Shown here: positions 22,044 to 30,129 of the stretch, piece after piece
Position numbering within the stretch: position 1 is the first letter of the stretch
Layout of the letters: each line of letters opens with the position of its first letter
NCBI GenBank assembly: GCA_013152925.1
Contig: JAADFK010000022.1
Span: forward strand, 1-33,716
From: Acidobacteriota bacterium
Lineage (GTDB): Bacteria; Acidobacteriota; Thermoanaerobaculia; Thermoanaerobaculales; Sulfomarinibacteraceae
Length of the DNA stretch: 33,716 nt
Direction: 5' to 3'
Notes under the pieces: generated by a model
Seen by the model: only the letters and a program-made list of their open reading frames with translations
Told to the model about the DNA's origin: nothing
Databases searched by the model: none
Translations under genes and position numbers: made by a program

Positions 22044-24473
22044 ATGCGGGACCGCCTGCTTTCGCTCCTGACCCGCCTGGTTTGGGCTCTCGTCATCGCC
22101 GCCGTCCTCGGCGCCCTGACGGGCTGGATCGTCGCCCAATCCCTTCACATCCCGCAGGTGGACCAGATTACGGCCTTCCAGCCGGCCAGCGCAACCCGCG
22201 TCCTCGCCGCCGACGGCAGCACACTCGCCACCTTTGCCATCGAACGGCGGATCGTCCTCAAGCCCGAGGAGATCCCCAACAACCTCAAGCTGGCGATCGT
22301 CGCCACCGAGGATGCCGATTTCTACCACCACGGCGGCGTCGATCCCGCGGCCATCCTGCGCGCCGTTCTCTACAGTATCAAGGAGGGCCGGCTCGGCGCC
22401 CACGGCGGCGCCTCCACCCTGACCCAGCAGCTCGCCCGGAACTTCTTCCGGATGCATGAGCGGACGCTCCGCCGCAAGCTCAAGGAGATGTTCCTCGCCA
22501 TCGACATCGAAAAGCGACTCTCCAAGGACCAGATCCTGACCCTCTACGCCAACCTGATCTACCTGGGACACGGCGCCTACGGCGTCGAGGCCGCATCCCG
22601 TCTCTACTTCGGCAAACCCGCCAAGGAGCTCACCCTCGCGGAAGCCGCGCTGATCGCCGGCATGATCCAGAACCCCGAGCGCCGCTGGTCACCCCTCCGC
22701 AACCCCAAGGGCGCCATCCACCGGCGCAACTACGTGCTGGATCGCATGCGGCAACTCGGGTTCATCACGCCGGAGCAGTGCGAAGCGGCCAAGAAGGCGC
22801 CTCTGGGAGCTTCCCTCCACCGTCCCCACTACTCGACCGGGTCGTTCTTCGTGGAGACCATCCGGCAGCGGATCGAGAAAAGCTACGGCACGGACACGCT
22901 GTACTCCGGCGGGCTGACCGTCCGCACGACGCTCGATCCGGGGCTGCAGCGGGCGGCGGAACGGGCCGTTCACGAGGGGCTCGTCGGCCTGGACATGTCC
23001 CTGGGGTACCGCAGGCCGGACAACATCGTCACCGAGGGCCTTGCCGAGAAACCCGGCGACTGGGAGGCTCCATCCTGGCGCGACCTGGTCTTCGAGCCCG
23101 GGGCGATGGTCCACGCCGTCGTCCTCGAAGCTTCGCGCAGGAAGGCCCGCCTGCGGATAGCAGACCGCCATGCCGTGCTCGGCCTGGCAGGCGCCAGGTG
23201 GACGGGAACCCGCTCCCTCCGAAGAATCCTCAAGCCGGGCGATCTGGTCCTGGTGCGGCTCCCGGACCCTTTGCCCAAGGACGAGGCGGCCGATCTCAAG
23301 GTCACGCTGCTCCAGGAGCCGGCCGTCGAGGGCGCCCTGATCGCCATGGACAACAGCACCGGCGCCGTCCGGGCTCTCGTCGGGGGCTTCGACTACAGCC
23401 GCAGCGAGTTCAACCGCGCCATCCAGGCCAAGCGCCAGTGCGGCTCGGCGTTCAAGCCTTTCGTCTACATGACCGCTTTCCAGCAGGGTTTCACGCCGGC
23501 GGACACGCTCCTCGACGCACCCTTCCTGCTCCCCGACGCCGAGGGTAACCTGACCTACTGCCCCAAGAACTACTACCCCAAGTACTTCGGCATCACGACA
23601 CTCCGCCGGGCACTGGAACACAGCTACAACGCCACGGCCGTCAAGCTCCAGCAGCTGGTTGGCGGCGACGCCGTCGTCGCCACGGCGAGGAGGTTCGGCA
23701 TCTCGACGCCGCTCCACCCCTATGCCACCCTGGCCCTGGGGGCCCTCGAGGTCCGGCTGGTGGACCTGGTCCAGGCCTACGCGGGCATCGCCAACCTGGG
23801 AGAGGCGCCGGAGCCCCGCTTCGTCACCGAGGTGGACGACCGCGATGGCAGGACCCTGGAACGCAGCTACCCCACCCTCCACCGGGCCATGCCTCCGGCC
23901 GTCAGCTACCTGATGGTCCACGTGCTGGAGGGGGTCATCAAGGAAGGCACCGGCGTGCGGGCCGCCGGGCTCCCGGCCCACCTGGCCGGCAAGACCGGCA
24001 CGACCGACGACTACACCGATGCGTGGTTCCTCGGTTTCTCGCCGCGATTGACCGTCGGAGTCTGGGTCGGCCGCGACCTCAAGAAGCGCATCGGGAAGCG
24101 GATGACCGGGGCACGGGCCGCCTTGCCCATCTGGATCCGCTTCATGAGCGATTACCTCGCCACCCTCGACGATTCCGCCCGGCGGGAGGCCTTTCCCGTT
24201 CCCGCGGGCGTCGTCTTCACGCCGGTGGACTACTTCACGGGCCTCCGCGCCATTCCGTCCTGCCCCAAGGTGATCCTGGAGGCCTTTCTCGACGGCACGG
24301 AGCCCTCGGAATCCTGTTCCGACGAGTGGCACCGCATCATCAAGCTTCCCTGGCCCTTCCAGCTGCCCTACTACACACCGCGCCCCGGCGAGCCCATGCC
24401 GACGCCCGAGGCCATCGCCGTGGCGGACGAGCGGCTGACGGACACCGAAGACGCTGCCAAGCCCGCACGGTAG
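22044..24473 (+). CDS. Class A penicillin-binding protein (PBP1A type)
   Basis: 809 residues; polymerises and crosslinks peptidoglycan outside the inner membrane. One N-terminal membrane anchor (~10-33). Glycosyltransferase domain (~55-240) with catalytic Glu89 in ATEDADFYHHGGVD, GGASTLTQQLARN, and RKLKEMFLAIDIEKRLSK. A linker/OB-like insertion covers ~330-440. Transpeptidase domain with SAFK (Ser468), SYN (527) and KTGTTDDYTDAWFLGF (Lys650). All catalytic motifs are intact. The ATG at 22044 is preferred because it begins with the short cytoplasmic tail; a longer frame to 21849 overlaps folK. The C-terminal tail after ~700 is Pro/Asp-rich. Confidence 0.95.
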   Translation: MRDRLLSLLTRLVWALVIAAVLGALTGWIVAQSLHIPQVDQITAFQPASATRVLAADGSTLATFAIERRIVLKPEEIPNNLKLAIVATEDADFYHHGGVDPAAILRAVLYSIKEGRLGAHGGASTLTQQLARNFFRMHERTLRRKLKEMFLAIDIEKRLSKDQILTLYANLIYLGHGAYGVEAASRLYFGKPAKELTLAEAALIAGMIQNPERRWSPLRNPKGAIHRRNYVLDRMRQLGFITPEQCEAAKKAPLGASLHRPHYSTGSFFVETIRQRIEKSYGTDTLYSGGLTVRTTLDPGLQRAAERAVHEGLVGLDMSLGYRRPDNIVTEGLAEKPGDWEAPSWRDLVFEPGAMVHAVVLEASRRKARLRIADRHAVLGLAGARWTGTRSLRRILKPGDLVLVRLPDPLPKDEAADLKVTLLQEPAVEGALIAMDNSTGAVRALVGGFDYSRSEFNRAIQAKRQCGSAFKPFVYMTAFQQGFTPADTLLDAPFLLPDAEGNLTYCPKNYYPKYFGITTLRRALEHSYNATAVKLQQLVGGDAVVATARRFGISTPLHPYATLALGALEVRLVDLVQAYAGIANLGEAPEPRFVTEVDDRDGRTLERSYPTLHRAMPPAVSYLMVHVLEGVIKEGTGVRAAGLPAHLAGKTGTTDDYTDAWFLGFSPRLTVGVWVGRDLKKRIGKRMTGARAALPIWIRFMSDYLATLDDSARREAFPVPAGVVFTPVDYFTGLRAIPSCPKVILEAFLDGTEPSESCSDEWHRIIKLPWPFQLPYYTPRPGEPMPTPEAIAVADERLTDTEDAAKPAR

Positions 24474-24506
24474 CTGGTTCCCGCGGGAGGGCGGGGCGGG
24501 AGTGGC

Positions 24507-24995
24507 TCAGGACCGGGAAACGTAACGCTGGACGGCCTCCAGGAAGCCATCGGCCGGCATGTAGCCGGGAATACGGCCCAGCTCCTTGCCCTCGGCGCTG
24601 AGGATGACGATGGTCGGCAGCCCATCGACACCATACTTGTTGGCCATGGCGCGACCCGGGGAAGCCTCGACGTCGAGCTTGAGAGGAACGGTGTTCTCGG
24701 CAAGGTAGCGAACGACCTTGGGATCGCGGTAGGTGGTGGAGTCCAGGCGCCGGCACCAGACGCACCAGTCGGCATAGAAGTCGATCACGACGACCTTGTT
24801 CTCCTTCTTGGCCCGGGCCAGGGCATCGTCCCAGCTGGTGATCCACTTCACTCCGGAGGTGCTGTGGGATGCCGCCACCGGCGGAATCTCCTTCGCTGCC
24901 GTGCTTCCACTCTTCCGGCAGGCCGAGCTGGCCACACCGAGAGCGAGCATGGCGACCACGGCCACCAGGGCCACGGGAATCCACTGTTTCTTCAC
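24507..24995 (-). CDS. Thioredoxin-fold exported protein/lipoprotein
   Basis: 162 residues from the GTG at 24995, chosen because GGAGG lies 5 bases upstream; an ATG at 25016 would add seven residues. An N-terminal hydrophobic segment (~6-24) leads to Cys26 (SSAC), an imperfect lipobox. The thioredoxin domain (~55-160) has VVIDFYADWCVWCRRLD with CVWC at 78-81 and the cis-Pro in VDGLPTIVIL. The shape resembles the C-terminal domain of DsbD and thioredoxin_7-type proteins, so it probably reduces disulfides on the periplasmic side. Convergent with the PBP1A gene. Partner unknown. Confidence 0.88.
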   Translation of the reverse strand: MKKQWIPVALVAVVAMLALGVASSACRKSGSTAAKEIPPVAASHSTSGVKWITSWDDALARAKKENKVVVIDFYADWCVWCRRLDSTTYRDPKVVRYLAENTVPLKLDVEASPGRAMANKYGVDGLPTIVILSAEGKELGRIPGYMPADGFLEAVQRYVSRS

Positions 24996-25216
24996 ATGAG
25001 CCTCCAAAACGTGCACGGAACCGGCGTCACCACGGGCGTGCCGGTGCTGCGTCCACCCTCTTCTTTTCTCGCGGGGCCGTCTTCGTTACACCCGCGTGCT
25101 CCGGGGTGCCCGGAACGCCAACGCATTCTACACGACCTCCCACACCCAAGAGTATTGGTGAGCACGGGTTCGGTTTCCAGAACACCGCCCCACGCTGATC
25201 CCGGACCCGGTCCGCC

Positions 25217-25234
25217 TTGAGGACCTCTCCTCAA
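25217..25234 (+). promoter_or_regulatory. Inverted repeat overlapping a possible -35 before the phosphatase gene
   Basis: TTGAGGA (25217-25223) and TCCTCAA (25228-25234) are perfect 7-bp arms with a 4-base centre. The left arm can serve as a -35 (TTGAGG), 17 bases from CATCAT (25240-25245). This looks like an operator over a promoter; the transcript would start near the ATG. Confidence 0.4.
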
Positions 25235-25251
25235 CGTGACATCATACGGGA

Positions 25252-26478
25252 ATGCCGAGACGCACACGATCCCTCTTCCGACGCATCGAGAAGGCGCTGG
25301 AGACCATCGCCCGCGGGTCGACCCCGCTGGAGACGATCCGGGACACCGCCCAGTTCCTCGTGGACAACTTCTCCGAGGATCTCGGCATCCAGGGAGGCCG
25401 GATCTACGCCCGCCAGGACGAGGCCTACGAGCTCGTGGAAACCTTCGGCACGGTCAGCAGGGCGCCCATCGGTCTCTGCGTCGACCGCCACTACTCCGGC
25501 ATGGAGATCCTTCTGGACGAGGGCTCCGTCGTCATGGCCCTCTCGGACTCGGGCCTCGACCGGAGACTCGAGGAGGCGCTCGGCACCCAGGAGCACTTCG
25601 CGGCCATCGCCGTCGCCGACGGCGCCTACGTCCTTTCGTTCGACGTGGCCACCAAGCCCGAGGACCCCGACGACCTTCTTGCAACCCTCAACATCGTCCG
25701 CCTCGCCGTCAACCAGAAGCTCCGGGAGGAGCGAATGCTGGAGATCCTCGAGGAGGCGCGGAGGATCCAGACCTCGATCCTCCCCCGGCGCATCCCCGAG
25801 TACGGCGATTTCGAGCTCGCGGCCCGCTCCATTCCCGCCGAGATCGTCGGTGGCGATTTCTACGACTTCATCACCCTGACGGACACGGCCTTCAACGTGG
25901 TTGTCGCCGACGCCACTGGCCATGGACTTCCCGCCGCCCTCCAGGTGCGGGACGTCTTCACCGGCCTCCGGATGGGCCTGACCCGGGACTACAAGCTGAC
26001 ACGGACCATCGAGCGCCTCAACGCCATCATCCACCGGAGCCGGCTGGCGACCAAGTTCGTCTCCATCTTCCTCGCGGAGCTGGAGGTGGGCGGCACCGTG
26101 CTCTACGTCAACGCGGGGCACCCGCCGGGCATCCTGGTGCGGGCGGACGGCAGCCTTGAGTTTCTCCGCTCCGGTGGGATGATCGTCGGCCCTCGACTTG
26201 ACGCCCACTACACCCTGGACATCGTTCGCATGGAGCCCGGCGACCTCCTGGCCCTCTACACCGACGGGCTGACCGAGGCCACCGACCCGCAAACGGGCGA
26301 GGAGTTTTCCGTCTCCCGTCTGTCGCGACTCCTGAGCGAGGGACGCGCCACGCCGATCCACACGCTGACGGATCGTCTCTTCCAGGAGGTCCACGACCTC
26401 TCCCAACGGGAGGTGCCGGAGGACGACCAGACCCTCGTGCTCGTTCGCCGGCGAGCCAGGGATGAGGAGCCATCATGA
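25252..26478 (+). CDS. GAF-like domain plus SpoIIE/PP2C-type serine phosphatase (RsbU-like)
   Basis: 408 residues. Residues ~1-155 form a GAF-like sensory domain, ~155-185 a helical linker with EILEEARRIQTSILPRR, the usual junction in RsbU/RsbP proteins, and ~190-400 the PP2C-type SpoIIE domain. Metal-binding motifs are present: IVGGDFYDF, VADATGHGLPAAL, NAGHPPGIL, LALYTDGLTEA and DDQTLVLVR. Such enzymes dephosphorylate anti-anti-sigma (STAS) proteins in partner-switching pathways. No STAS or RsbW-type kinase gene is in the window. Soluble, no membrane helix. The stop overlaps the ATG of the acetyltransferase gene (ATGA), so the two are coupled. Confidence 0.92.
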   Translation: MPRRTRSLFRRIEKALETIARGSTPLETIRDTAQFLVDNFSEDLGIQGGRIYARQDEAYELVETFGTVSRAPIGLCVDRHYSGMEILLDEGSVVMALSDSGLDRRLEEALGTQEHFAAIAVADGAYVLSFDVATKPEDPDDLLATLNIVRLAVNQKLREERMLEILEEARRIQTSILPRRIPEYGDFELAARSIPAEIVGGDFYDFITLTDTAFNVVVADATGHGLPAALQVRDVFTGLRMGLTRDYKLTRTIERLNAIIHRSRLATKFVSIFLAELEVGGTVLYVNAGHPPGILVRADGSLEFLRSGGMIVGPRLDAHYTLDIVRMEPGDLLALYTDGLTEATDPQTGEEFSVSRLSRLLSEGRATPIHTLTDRLFQEVHDLSQREVPEDDQTLVLVRRRARDEEPS

Positions 26479-27179
26479 GCCAGTTCCTTCCCCACAGCTT
26501 CTTCGATCTCCACGGCTGGGAGCACGCCGCCATCTTCTCCCCGGGCCAGCCCGTGTGGGCTGCGCTCGGGAACATCGCCCGGTACCTCGAGGACTGGACC
26601 CAGTGGGACGATACCGGCGAGATCCCGCCGGGCGTTCATCTCCTCGGCGACCGCATCTTCCTCGGAGCAGGATGCCGCATCGAGCCGGGCGCCGTGCTCA
26701 TCGGCCCGGTCATCATCGGAGCCGGCGCCGAGATCCGGACGGGGGCGTACGTCCGCCAGAACGTCATCGTCGGCGAGGGCGCCATCGTCGGCGCCCACTC
26801 CGAGGTCAAGTCCTCCGTCCTCCTGCCGGGCGCGCGCGCCCCCCACCAGGCCTACGTGGGCGACTCCATCCTGGGACGGGACGTCAACCTCGGCGCCGGC
26901 ACCATCTGCTCCAACGTCAAGAACGTTGGCCGCGAGGTCAGCTTCCGGCACGGGGCCGAGGTTATTCACACGGGGTTGCGCAAGCTCGGCGCCATCCTGG
27001 GCGACGGTTGCAAGACCGGGTGCAATACCGTGCTCAACCCCGGTGTTCTCATGGGTCCGGGCTGTGTCACCTACCCCAACGCGACCCTTCGCGGCGGGTT
27101 CTACCCCGCGGCAACCCTGGTCAAGGTGCGCCAGGAGCAGCAGCTGGTCGAGCTGAGCCGCCTCCGGCGGGACGGGTGA
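26475..27179 (+). CDS. GlmU-like left-handed beta-helix acetyltransferase, without pyrophosphorylase domain
   Basis: 234 residues. Residues ~50-220 are hexapeptide repeats (VIIGAGAEI, VIVGEGAIVG, DVNLGAGTI). RAPHQAYVGDSILG matches the GlmU acetyltransferase segment with the catalytic His (here His124) before the YxGD turn, and LGAGTICSN corresponds to the following substrate loop. The nucleotidyltransferase half of bifunctional GlmU is missing, so this may acetylate glucosamine-1-phosphate or a related amino sugar, or be a sugar-nucleotide acyltransferase of another pathway. It is translationally coupled to the SpoIIE phosphatase. A sigma-54-type promoter begins 17 bases after its stop and serves the next gene. 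Confidence 0.85.
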   Translation: MSQFLPHSFFDLHGWEHAAIFSPGQPVWAALGNIARYLEDWTQWDDTGEIPPGVHLLGDRIFLGAGCRIEPGAVLIGPVIIGAGAEIRTGAYVRQNVIVGEGAIVGAHSEVKSSVLLPGARAPHQAYVGDSILGRDVNLGAGTICSNVKNVGREVSFRHGAEVIHTGLRKLGAILGDGCKTGCNTVLNPGVLMGPGCVTYPNATLRGGFYPAATLVKVRQEQQLVELSRLRRDG

Positions 27180-27195
27180 GACGGGAGCGCGCACC

Positions 27196-27211
27196 TGGCA
27201 CGGTTCTTGCG
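27196..27211 (+). promoter_or_regulatory. Near-perfect sigma-54 promoter of the FecR/DUF6600 gene
   Basis: TGGCACG, 4 bases, TTGCG: every fixed -24/-12 consensus base matches, preceded by the favoured pyrimidine; only the last W is G. The GC of the -12 element is 29 bases before the ATG at 27239, leaving a short leader with AAGGGAG as ribosome-binding site. The activator is not identified. Confidence 0.75.
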
Positions 27212-27238
27212 TGAGCTCAGGCTGAAGGGAGACGGACC

Positions 27239-29467
27239 ATGAGAAGGCTCCTCGCCATACTGATCATCGTGGCGGCCGCCGCCACGCCGGGCCTGGCCTC
27301 CAACGAGGACGACCTGACATCCCTGAGCTACATCTCCTACATGGAACGGTATGCAACCGTCCGGTCGGCCTCGCAGACGGAAAGCGCCGAGGCCGTGATC
27401 AACATGCCGCTGATCCCCGGCGACCGGCTCGATACGGCCCGGGAGGCGCGGGTCGAGGTTCAGCTGGCCGACGGCTCGACACTCTGGCTCGACGAGTACA
27501 CCTCCGTTTCCTTCGACGCCCTCGCCTTCAGCCGGGGCGATGCCGCCGACCGCACCGTGCTTTTCTTCGGAGACGGCGGCATGGTCCTGGAGATTCCCAC
27601 CACGGCGTTGACCTCCAAACCCACCCGCGTCGACACGGCCTCCTCCACGGTGTACCTCTCACGCCCCGGAATCTACCGGCTGGAGGCACTGCGCAACGGC
27701 GGCCTCCGTGTCGAGGTGTGGAACGGCCACGCCGAGGTGGCGACCCCGGAGGGGGGCGCCGCCATCGAGGCCGGCTCGGCCGCCGAGGTCGCTGCGGGCA
27801 GTGTGGAACGTACCGAGGCGGTGCTGACCCGCGACGATGCCTTCGCGCGGTGGGTCGAGGGGCGCCGCCAACCCGGCGGCGGCAACGCGGACCTCCACAT
27901 GGACGAACGCTACGCACGCCAGGAGGCCGTCCTCGACAGTTACGGCGGGTGGATCTACGTGGACGATCTGGGCGGCTACGCCTGGCAGCCAACGGTCAGC
28001 GCGGGATGGACGCCATACACCTATGGACGGTGGGGTTGGACTCCCGCCGGCTGGTCCTGGATCTCGTACGAACCCTGGGGATGGATGCCGTACCACTACG
28101 GGAGCTGGTACTTCAGCGTCGGTTTCGGCTGGGTGTGGAGCTGGGGGTCGTACTGGGGTCCGGCCTGGGTGGACTGGGCCTGGTGGCCCGGTTACGTGGG
28201 GTGGTGCCCCATGGGGTACTACGACCACTGGTACTGGAATCGCTATCCCGGCTACCCCACGACCCCGGGTCATCCGTCGCCCCATCCCGGGGCTCGTGAC
28301 CGCGTTCCGGGGCCGATCAACGGCGTCGGTCGCCCCGGGACCCGCCCTCCCATCCGGGTGGACCGTTTCGCCCTGGGCTTCGAGGGCCGCGCACGGCTGC
28401 GCGACGTGGATCCACGAGGCTGGAACGTGGTCCGGGCCGACGATTTCACCAACCCCCACCTGCCTCGCCTGGTCACTCCGGGCCGCGACGTCTTCCCGCG
28501 TCTTTCGCCGGACGTTCGGGGTGTTGTCCGGGCCGGCCCCCTGCTGACGGCACGTCCCACCGCCAGGAACGTCGGCACCGCCATTCAGCGGCCCTTCCGC
28601 GAGGCCGGGAACCGGGCCTCGAAGGACCTGACACCCATCCTCGCCCGCGACCCCTCACTGCCCGCCGCCCGGGCCGGGGAGCTGGTTCGGCCGACCACAC
28701 AGTCAGGGCTCATACGGTCGGCCCGCGAGCGCTCCGGCCTCAGCGGCGCCCTGCGGTCGGACGGCCGTTCCACCGGGGGTGGCCATCTCTCCTCGACCAC
28801 GCCGTCACGGACGGTCCGGGGCCCCGGGGGGCTCGGCACCCTCCCACGCAACACCAACCTCTACCGCCCCACCCTCCGGCATACCGGAGACGGCTCGGTG
28901 GTCCCCACGACCCGTGGCCGGTCCGGCCTGAGCCGCCCGGCGTCCACGGACCCGCGGCGGAGCGGATCCGTTTCGCCGTCCCGCTCCTCGCCGTCGCCGG
29001 CGACGAGCCCCCGGCATTCGGGCGAGATCGTCCGGCCCAATCCAACGAGCCGGGACCCGGTCCACCTTCGCGGGGGATCCCTCCGGACGCCTGCGGGCCG
29101 GCGGGAGCCGCTCACGAATTCCCGCAGCGGGGATACCACCGGTTCCTACGGCGGTTTCGTCCGGCCGGCCCCGCGCAGCAATACGCGGTCCGCTTCCCCC
29201 GGCGCCAGCCGCCCATCGTACGGCGGCTTCCTCCGGCCCTCGACACCGAGCAGACCCTCGTCGCGGAGCTACAGCAGGCCCTCCTCGCGGAGCTACAGCA
29301 GACCATCGTCGCGGAGTTACAGCAGACCATCGTCGCGGAGCTACAGCAGGCCATCGTCGCGGAGCTACAGCCGGCCATCGTCGCGGAGCTACAGCAGGCC
29401 ATCGTCACGAAGCTACAGCAGGCCCTCCGGGTCCAGCTCACACCGCTCCTCCGGCAGGCGTCATTGA
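27239..29467 (+). CDS. Exported FecR-domain/DUF6600-like protein with C-terminal SRPSSRSY repeats
   Basis: 742 residues. Signal peptide ~1-21 (ending GLA). A FecR-like beta domain (~45-190) has the typical MPLIPGDRLDTAREARVEVQ and LADGSTLWLDEYTSVSF. Then comes a strikingly Trp/Tyr/Gly-rich region (~235-340: repeated GW.PY.YGRW, EPWGWMPYHYGSW), as in DUF6600 proteins of Acidobacteria and Proteobacteria. Residues ~345-670 are low-complexity, Arg/Ser/Pro/Gly-rich and basic. Seven exact-length SRPSSRSY repeats (671-726) precede a GSSSHRSSGRRH end. It is presumably secreted or surface-bound; the basic tail could bind acidic polymers or nucleic acid (inference). No known function. A sigma-54 promoter directly precedes it. 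Confidence 0.85.
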   Translation: MRRLLAILIIVAAAATPGLASNEDDLTSLSYISYMERYATVRSASQTESAEAVINMPLIPGDRLDTAREARVEVQLADGSTLWLDEYTSVSFDALAFSRGDAADRTVLFFGDGGMVLEIPTTALTSKPTRVDTASSTVYLSRPGIYRLEALRNGGLRVEVWNGHAEVATPEGGAAIEAGSAAEVAAGSVERTEAVLTRDDAFARWVEGRRQPGGGNADLHMDERYARQEAVLDSYGGWIYVDDLGGYAWQPTVSAGWTPYTYGRWGWTPAGWSWISYEPWGWMPYHYGSWYFSVGFGWVWSWGSYWGPAWVDWAWWPGYVGWCPMGYYDHWYWNRYPGYPTTPGHPSPHPGARDRVPGPINGVGRPGTRPPIRVDRFALGFEGRARLRDVDPRGWNVVRADDFTNPHLPRLVTPGRDVFPRLSPDVRGVVRAGPLLTARPTARNVGTAIQRPFREAGNRASKDLTPILARDPSLPAARAGELVRPTTQSGLIRSARERSGLSGALRSDGRSTGGGHLSSTTPSRTVRGPGGLGTLPRNTNLYRPTLRHTGDGSVVPTTRGRSGLSRPASTDPRRSGSVSPSRSSPSPATSPRHSGEIVRPNPTSRDPVHLRGGSLRTPAGRREPLTNSRSGDTTGSYGGFVRPAPRSNTRSASPGASRPSYGGFLRPSTPSRPSSRSYSRPSSRSYSRPSSRSYSRPSSRSYSRPSSRSYSRPSSRSYSRPSSRSYSRPSGSSSHRSSGRRH
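29249..29416 (+). repeat. Seven tandem 24-bp units coding SRPSSRSY
   Basis: Seven complete 24-base copies (consensus start AGCAGGCCATCGTCGCGG, then AGCTAC) followed by a partial eighth. Copies differ at only one to three bases, mostly silent, so the array is young or kept uniform. It lies inside the FecR/DUF6600 gene and keeps its frame; changes in copy number would alter tail length by eight residues without frameshift. Confidence 0.95.
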
Positions 29468-29521
29468 GGACCCGTACGACGGGGGCGCACCGGGGCGGCC
29501 GGATCCTGTAAGCTCCATGGC

Positions 29522-29938
29522 ATGGAAGTCGAGCCCCACGTCATCGATCGTCTGGTGGCCGCGGCCCTGGAGGTGCGGGCACACGCCTATGCCCCCTACT
29601 CCCGCTATGCCGTCGGCGCCGCCCTCCTGACCCGGGATGGGGAGCTCTTCACCGGCGTCAACGTGGAGAACGCCTCCTCCGGCCTTTCCGTCTGTGCAGA
29701 ACGCCACGCCGTGGGCGCCGCCATCGCCGCGGGGCGGCGGCAGCTCATCGCCATGGCCGTGGTGACCGCTTCCTCACCTCCGGCAACTCCGTGCGGCGCT
29801 TGCCGCCAGGTCTTGGCCGAGTTCGGTGATTTCGCGATCATTCTGGCGAATCCATCCGGCGAACGGCGCCTGACCACCGTTTCCCTCCTGCTCCCCGACG
29901 CCTTCGGTCCCGCCGCCCTGGGCGCGGCCACGCCGTAG
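29522..29938 (+). CDS. cdd: Cytidine deaminase
   Basis: 138 residues, the size of homotetrameric zinc cytidine deaminases that salvage (deoxy)cytidine to (deoxy)uridine. YAPYSRYAVGAALL, then NVENASSGLSVCAERHA with zinc ligand Cys58 and catalytic Glu60, and PCGACRQVLAEF with zinc ligands Cys91 and Cys94. All key residues are present. It stands alone, 54 bp after the repeat-rich protein gene; no other salvage genes nearby. Confidence 0.96.
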   Translation: MEVEPHVIDRLVAAALEVRAHAYAPYSRYAVGAALLTRDGELFTGVNVENASSGLSVCAERHAVGAAIAAGRRQLIAMAVVTASSPPATPCGACRQVLAEFGDFAIILANPSGERRLTTVSLLLPDAFGPAALGAATP

Positions 29939-29941
29939 AGC

Positions 29942-29970
29942 TTGACGCCGGCTCCCCCGCGACCCATATT
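29942..29970 (+). promoter_or_regulatory. Sigma-70-type promoter candidate in the cdd downstream spacer
   Basis: TTGACG (29942-29947), a 17-base spacer, and CATATT (29965-29970): five and four of six consensus bases at ideal spacing. A transcript would start near 29977. No plus-strand protein gene follows, so it may serve a non-coding RNA. Confidence 0.45.
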
Positions 29971-29976
29971 TGAAGC

Positions 29977-30084
29977 GTCTTCGAAGACCGCGGGCGTTGG
30001 ACGGGCCTCGCAGCCGCGTGAGCCACTGCAAGGGTCCGGGCGGGCATCCCGCCACCACGAAATCCCGCGGACGCGGGATTTCGT
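29977..30084 (+). ncRNA. Candidate structured small RNA, about 108 nt
   Basis: Between the candidate promoter and a strong final hairpin the sequence contains a row of stems: a perfect 12-base palindrome GTCTTCGAAGAC (29977-29988), a longer arm pairing with GGAC (30000-30003) against GTCC (30034-30037) and GCAG against CTGC inside, GGCGGG-CAT-CCCGCC (30039-30053), and the 13-bp closing hairpin (30057-30084). It has no convincing reading frame and does not contain the signatures of tRNA, SRP RNA or 6S RNA that I know. It could alternatively be the shared 3' regulatory region of cdd and the opposite-strand gene. Confidence 0.35.
30057..30084. terminator. Strong bidirectional terminator-like hairpin
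   Basis: ACGAAATCCCGCG (30057-30069) and CGCGGGATTTCGT (30072-30084) are perfect 13-bp arms around two bases. The AAA/TTT blocks sit at the stem base instead of a separate T-tail. It lies between the convergent plus-strand cdd/RNA region and the minus-strand sensor gene ending at 30130, and could terminate both. Confidence 0.6.
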
Positions 30085-30129
30085 ATGTCCGGGGTCATGG
30101 CGCCCTCGACCCCCGCCTGGAGAGCCTCT

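Noticed and set aside
29977-30084. SRP RNA, tRNA or 6S RNA identity for the structured spacer
   Set aside because: The conserved SRP loop sequence, a tRNA T-arm or cloverleaf and the 6S open-bubble layout are not seen on either strand.
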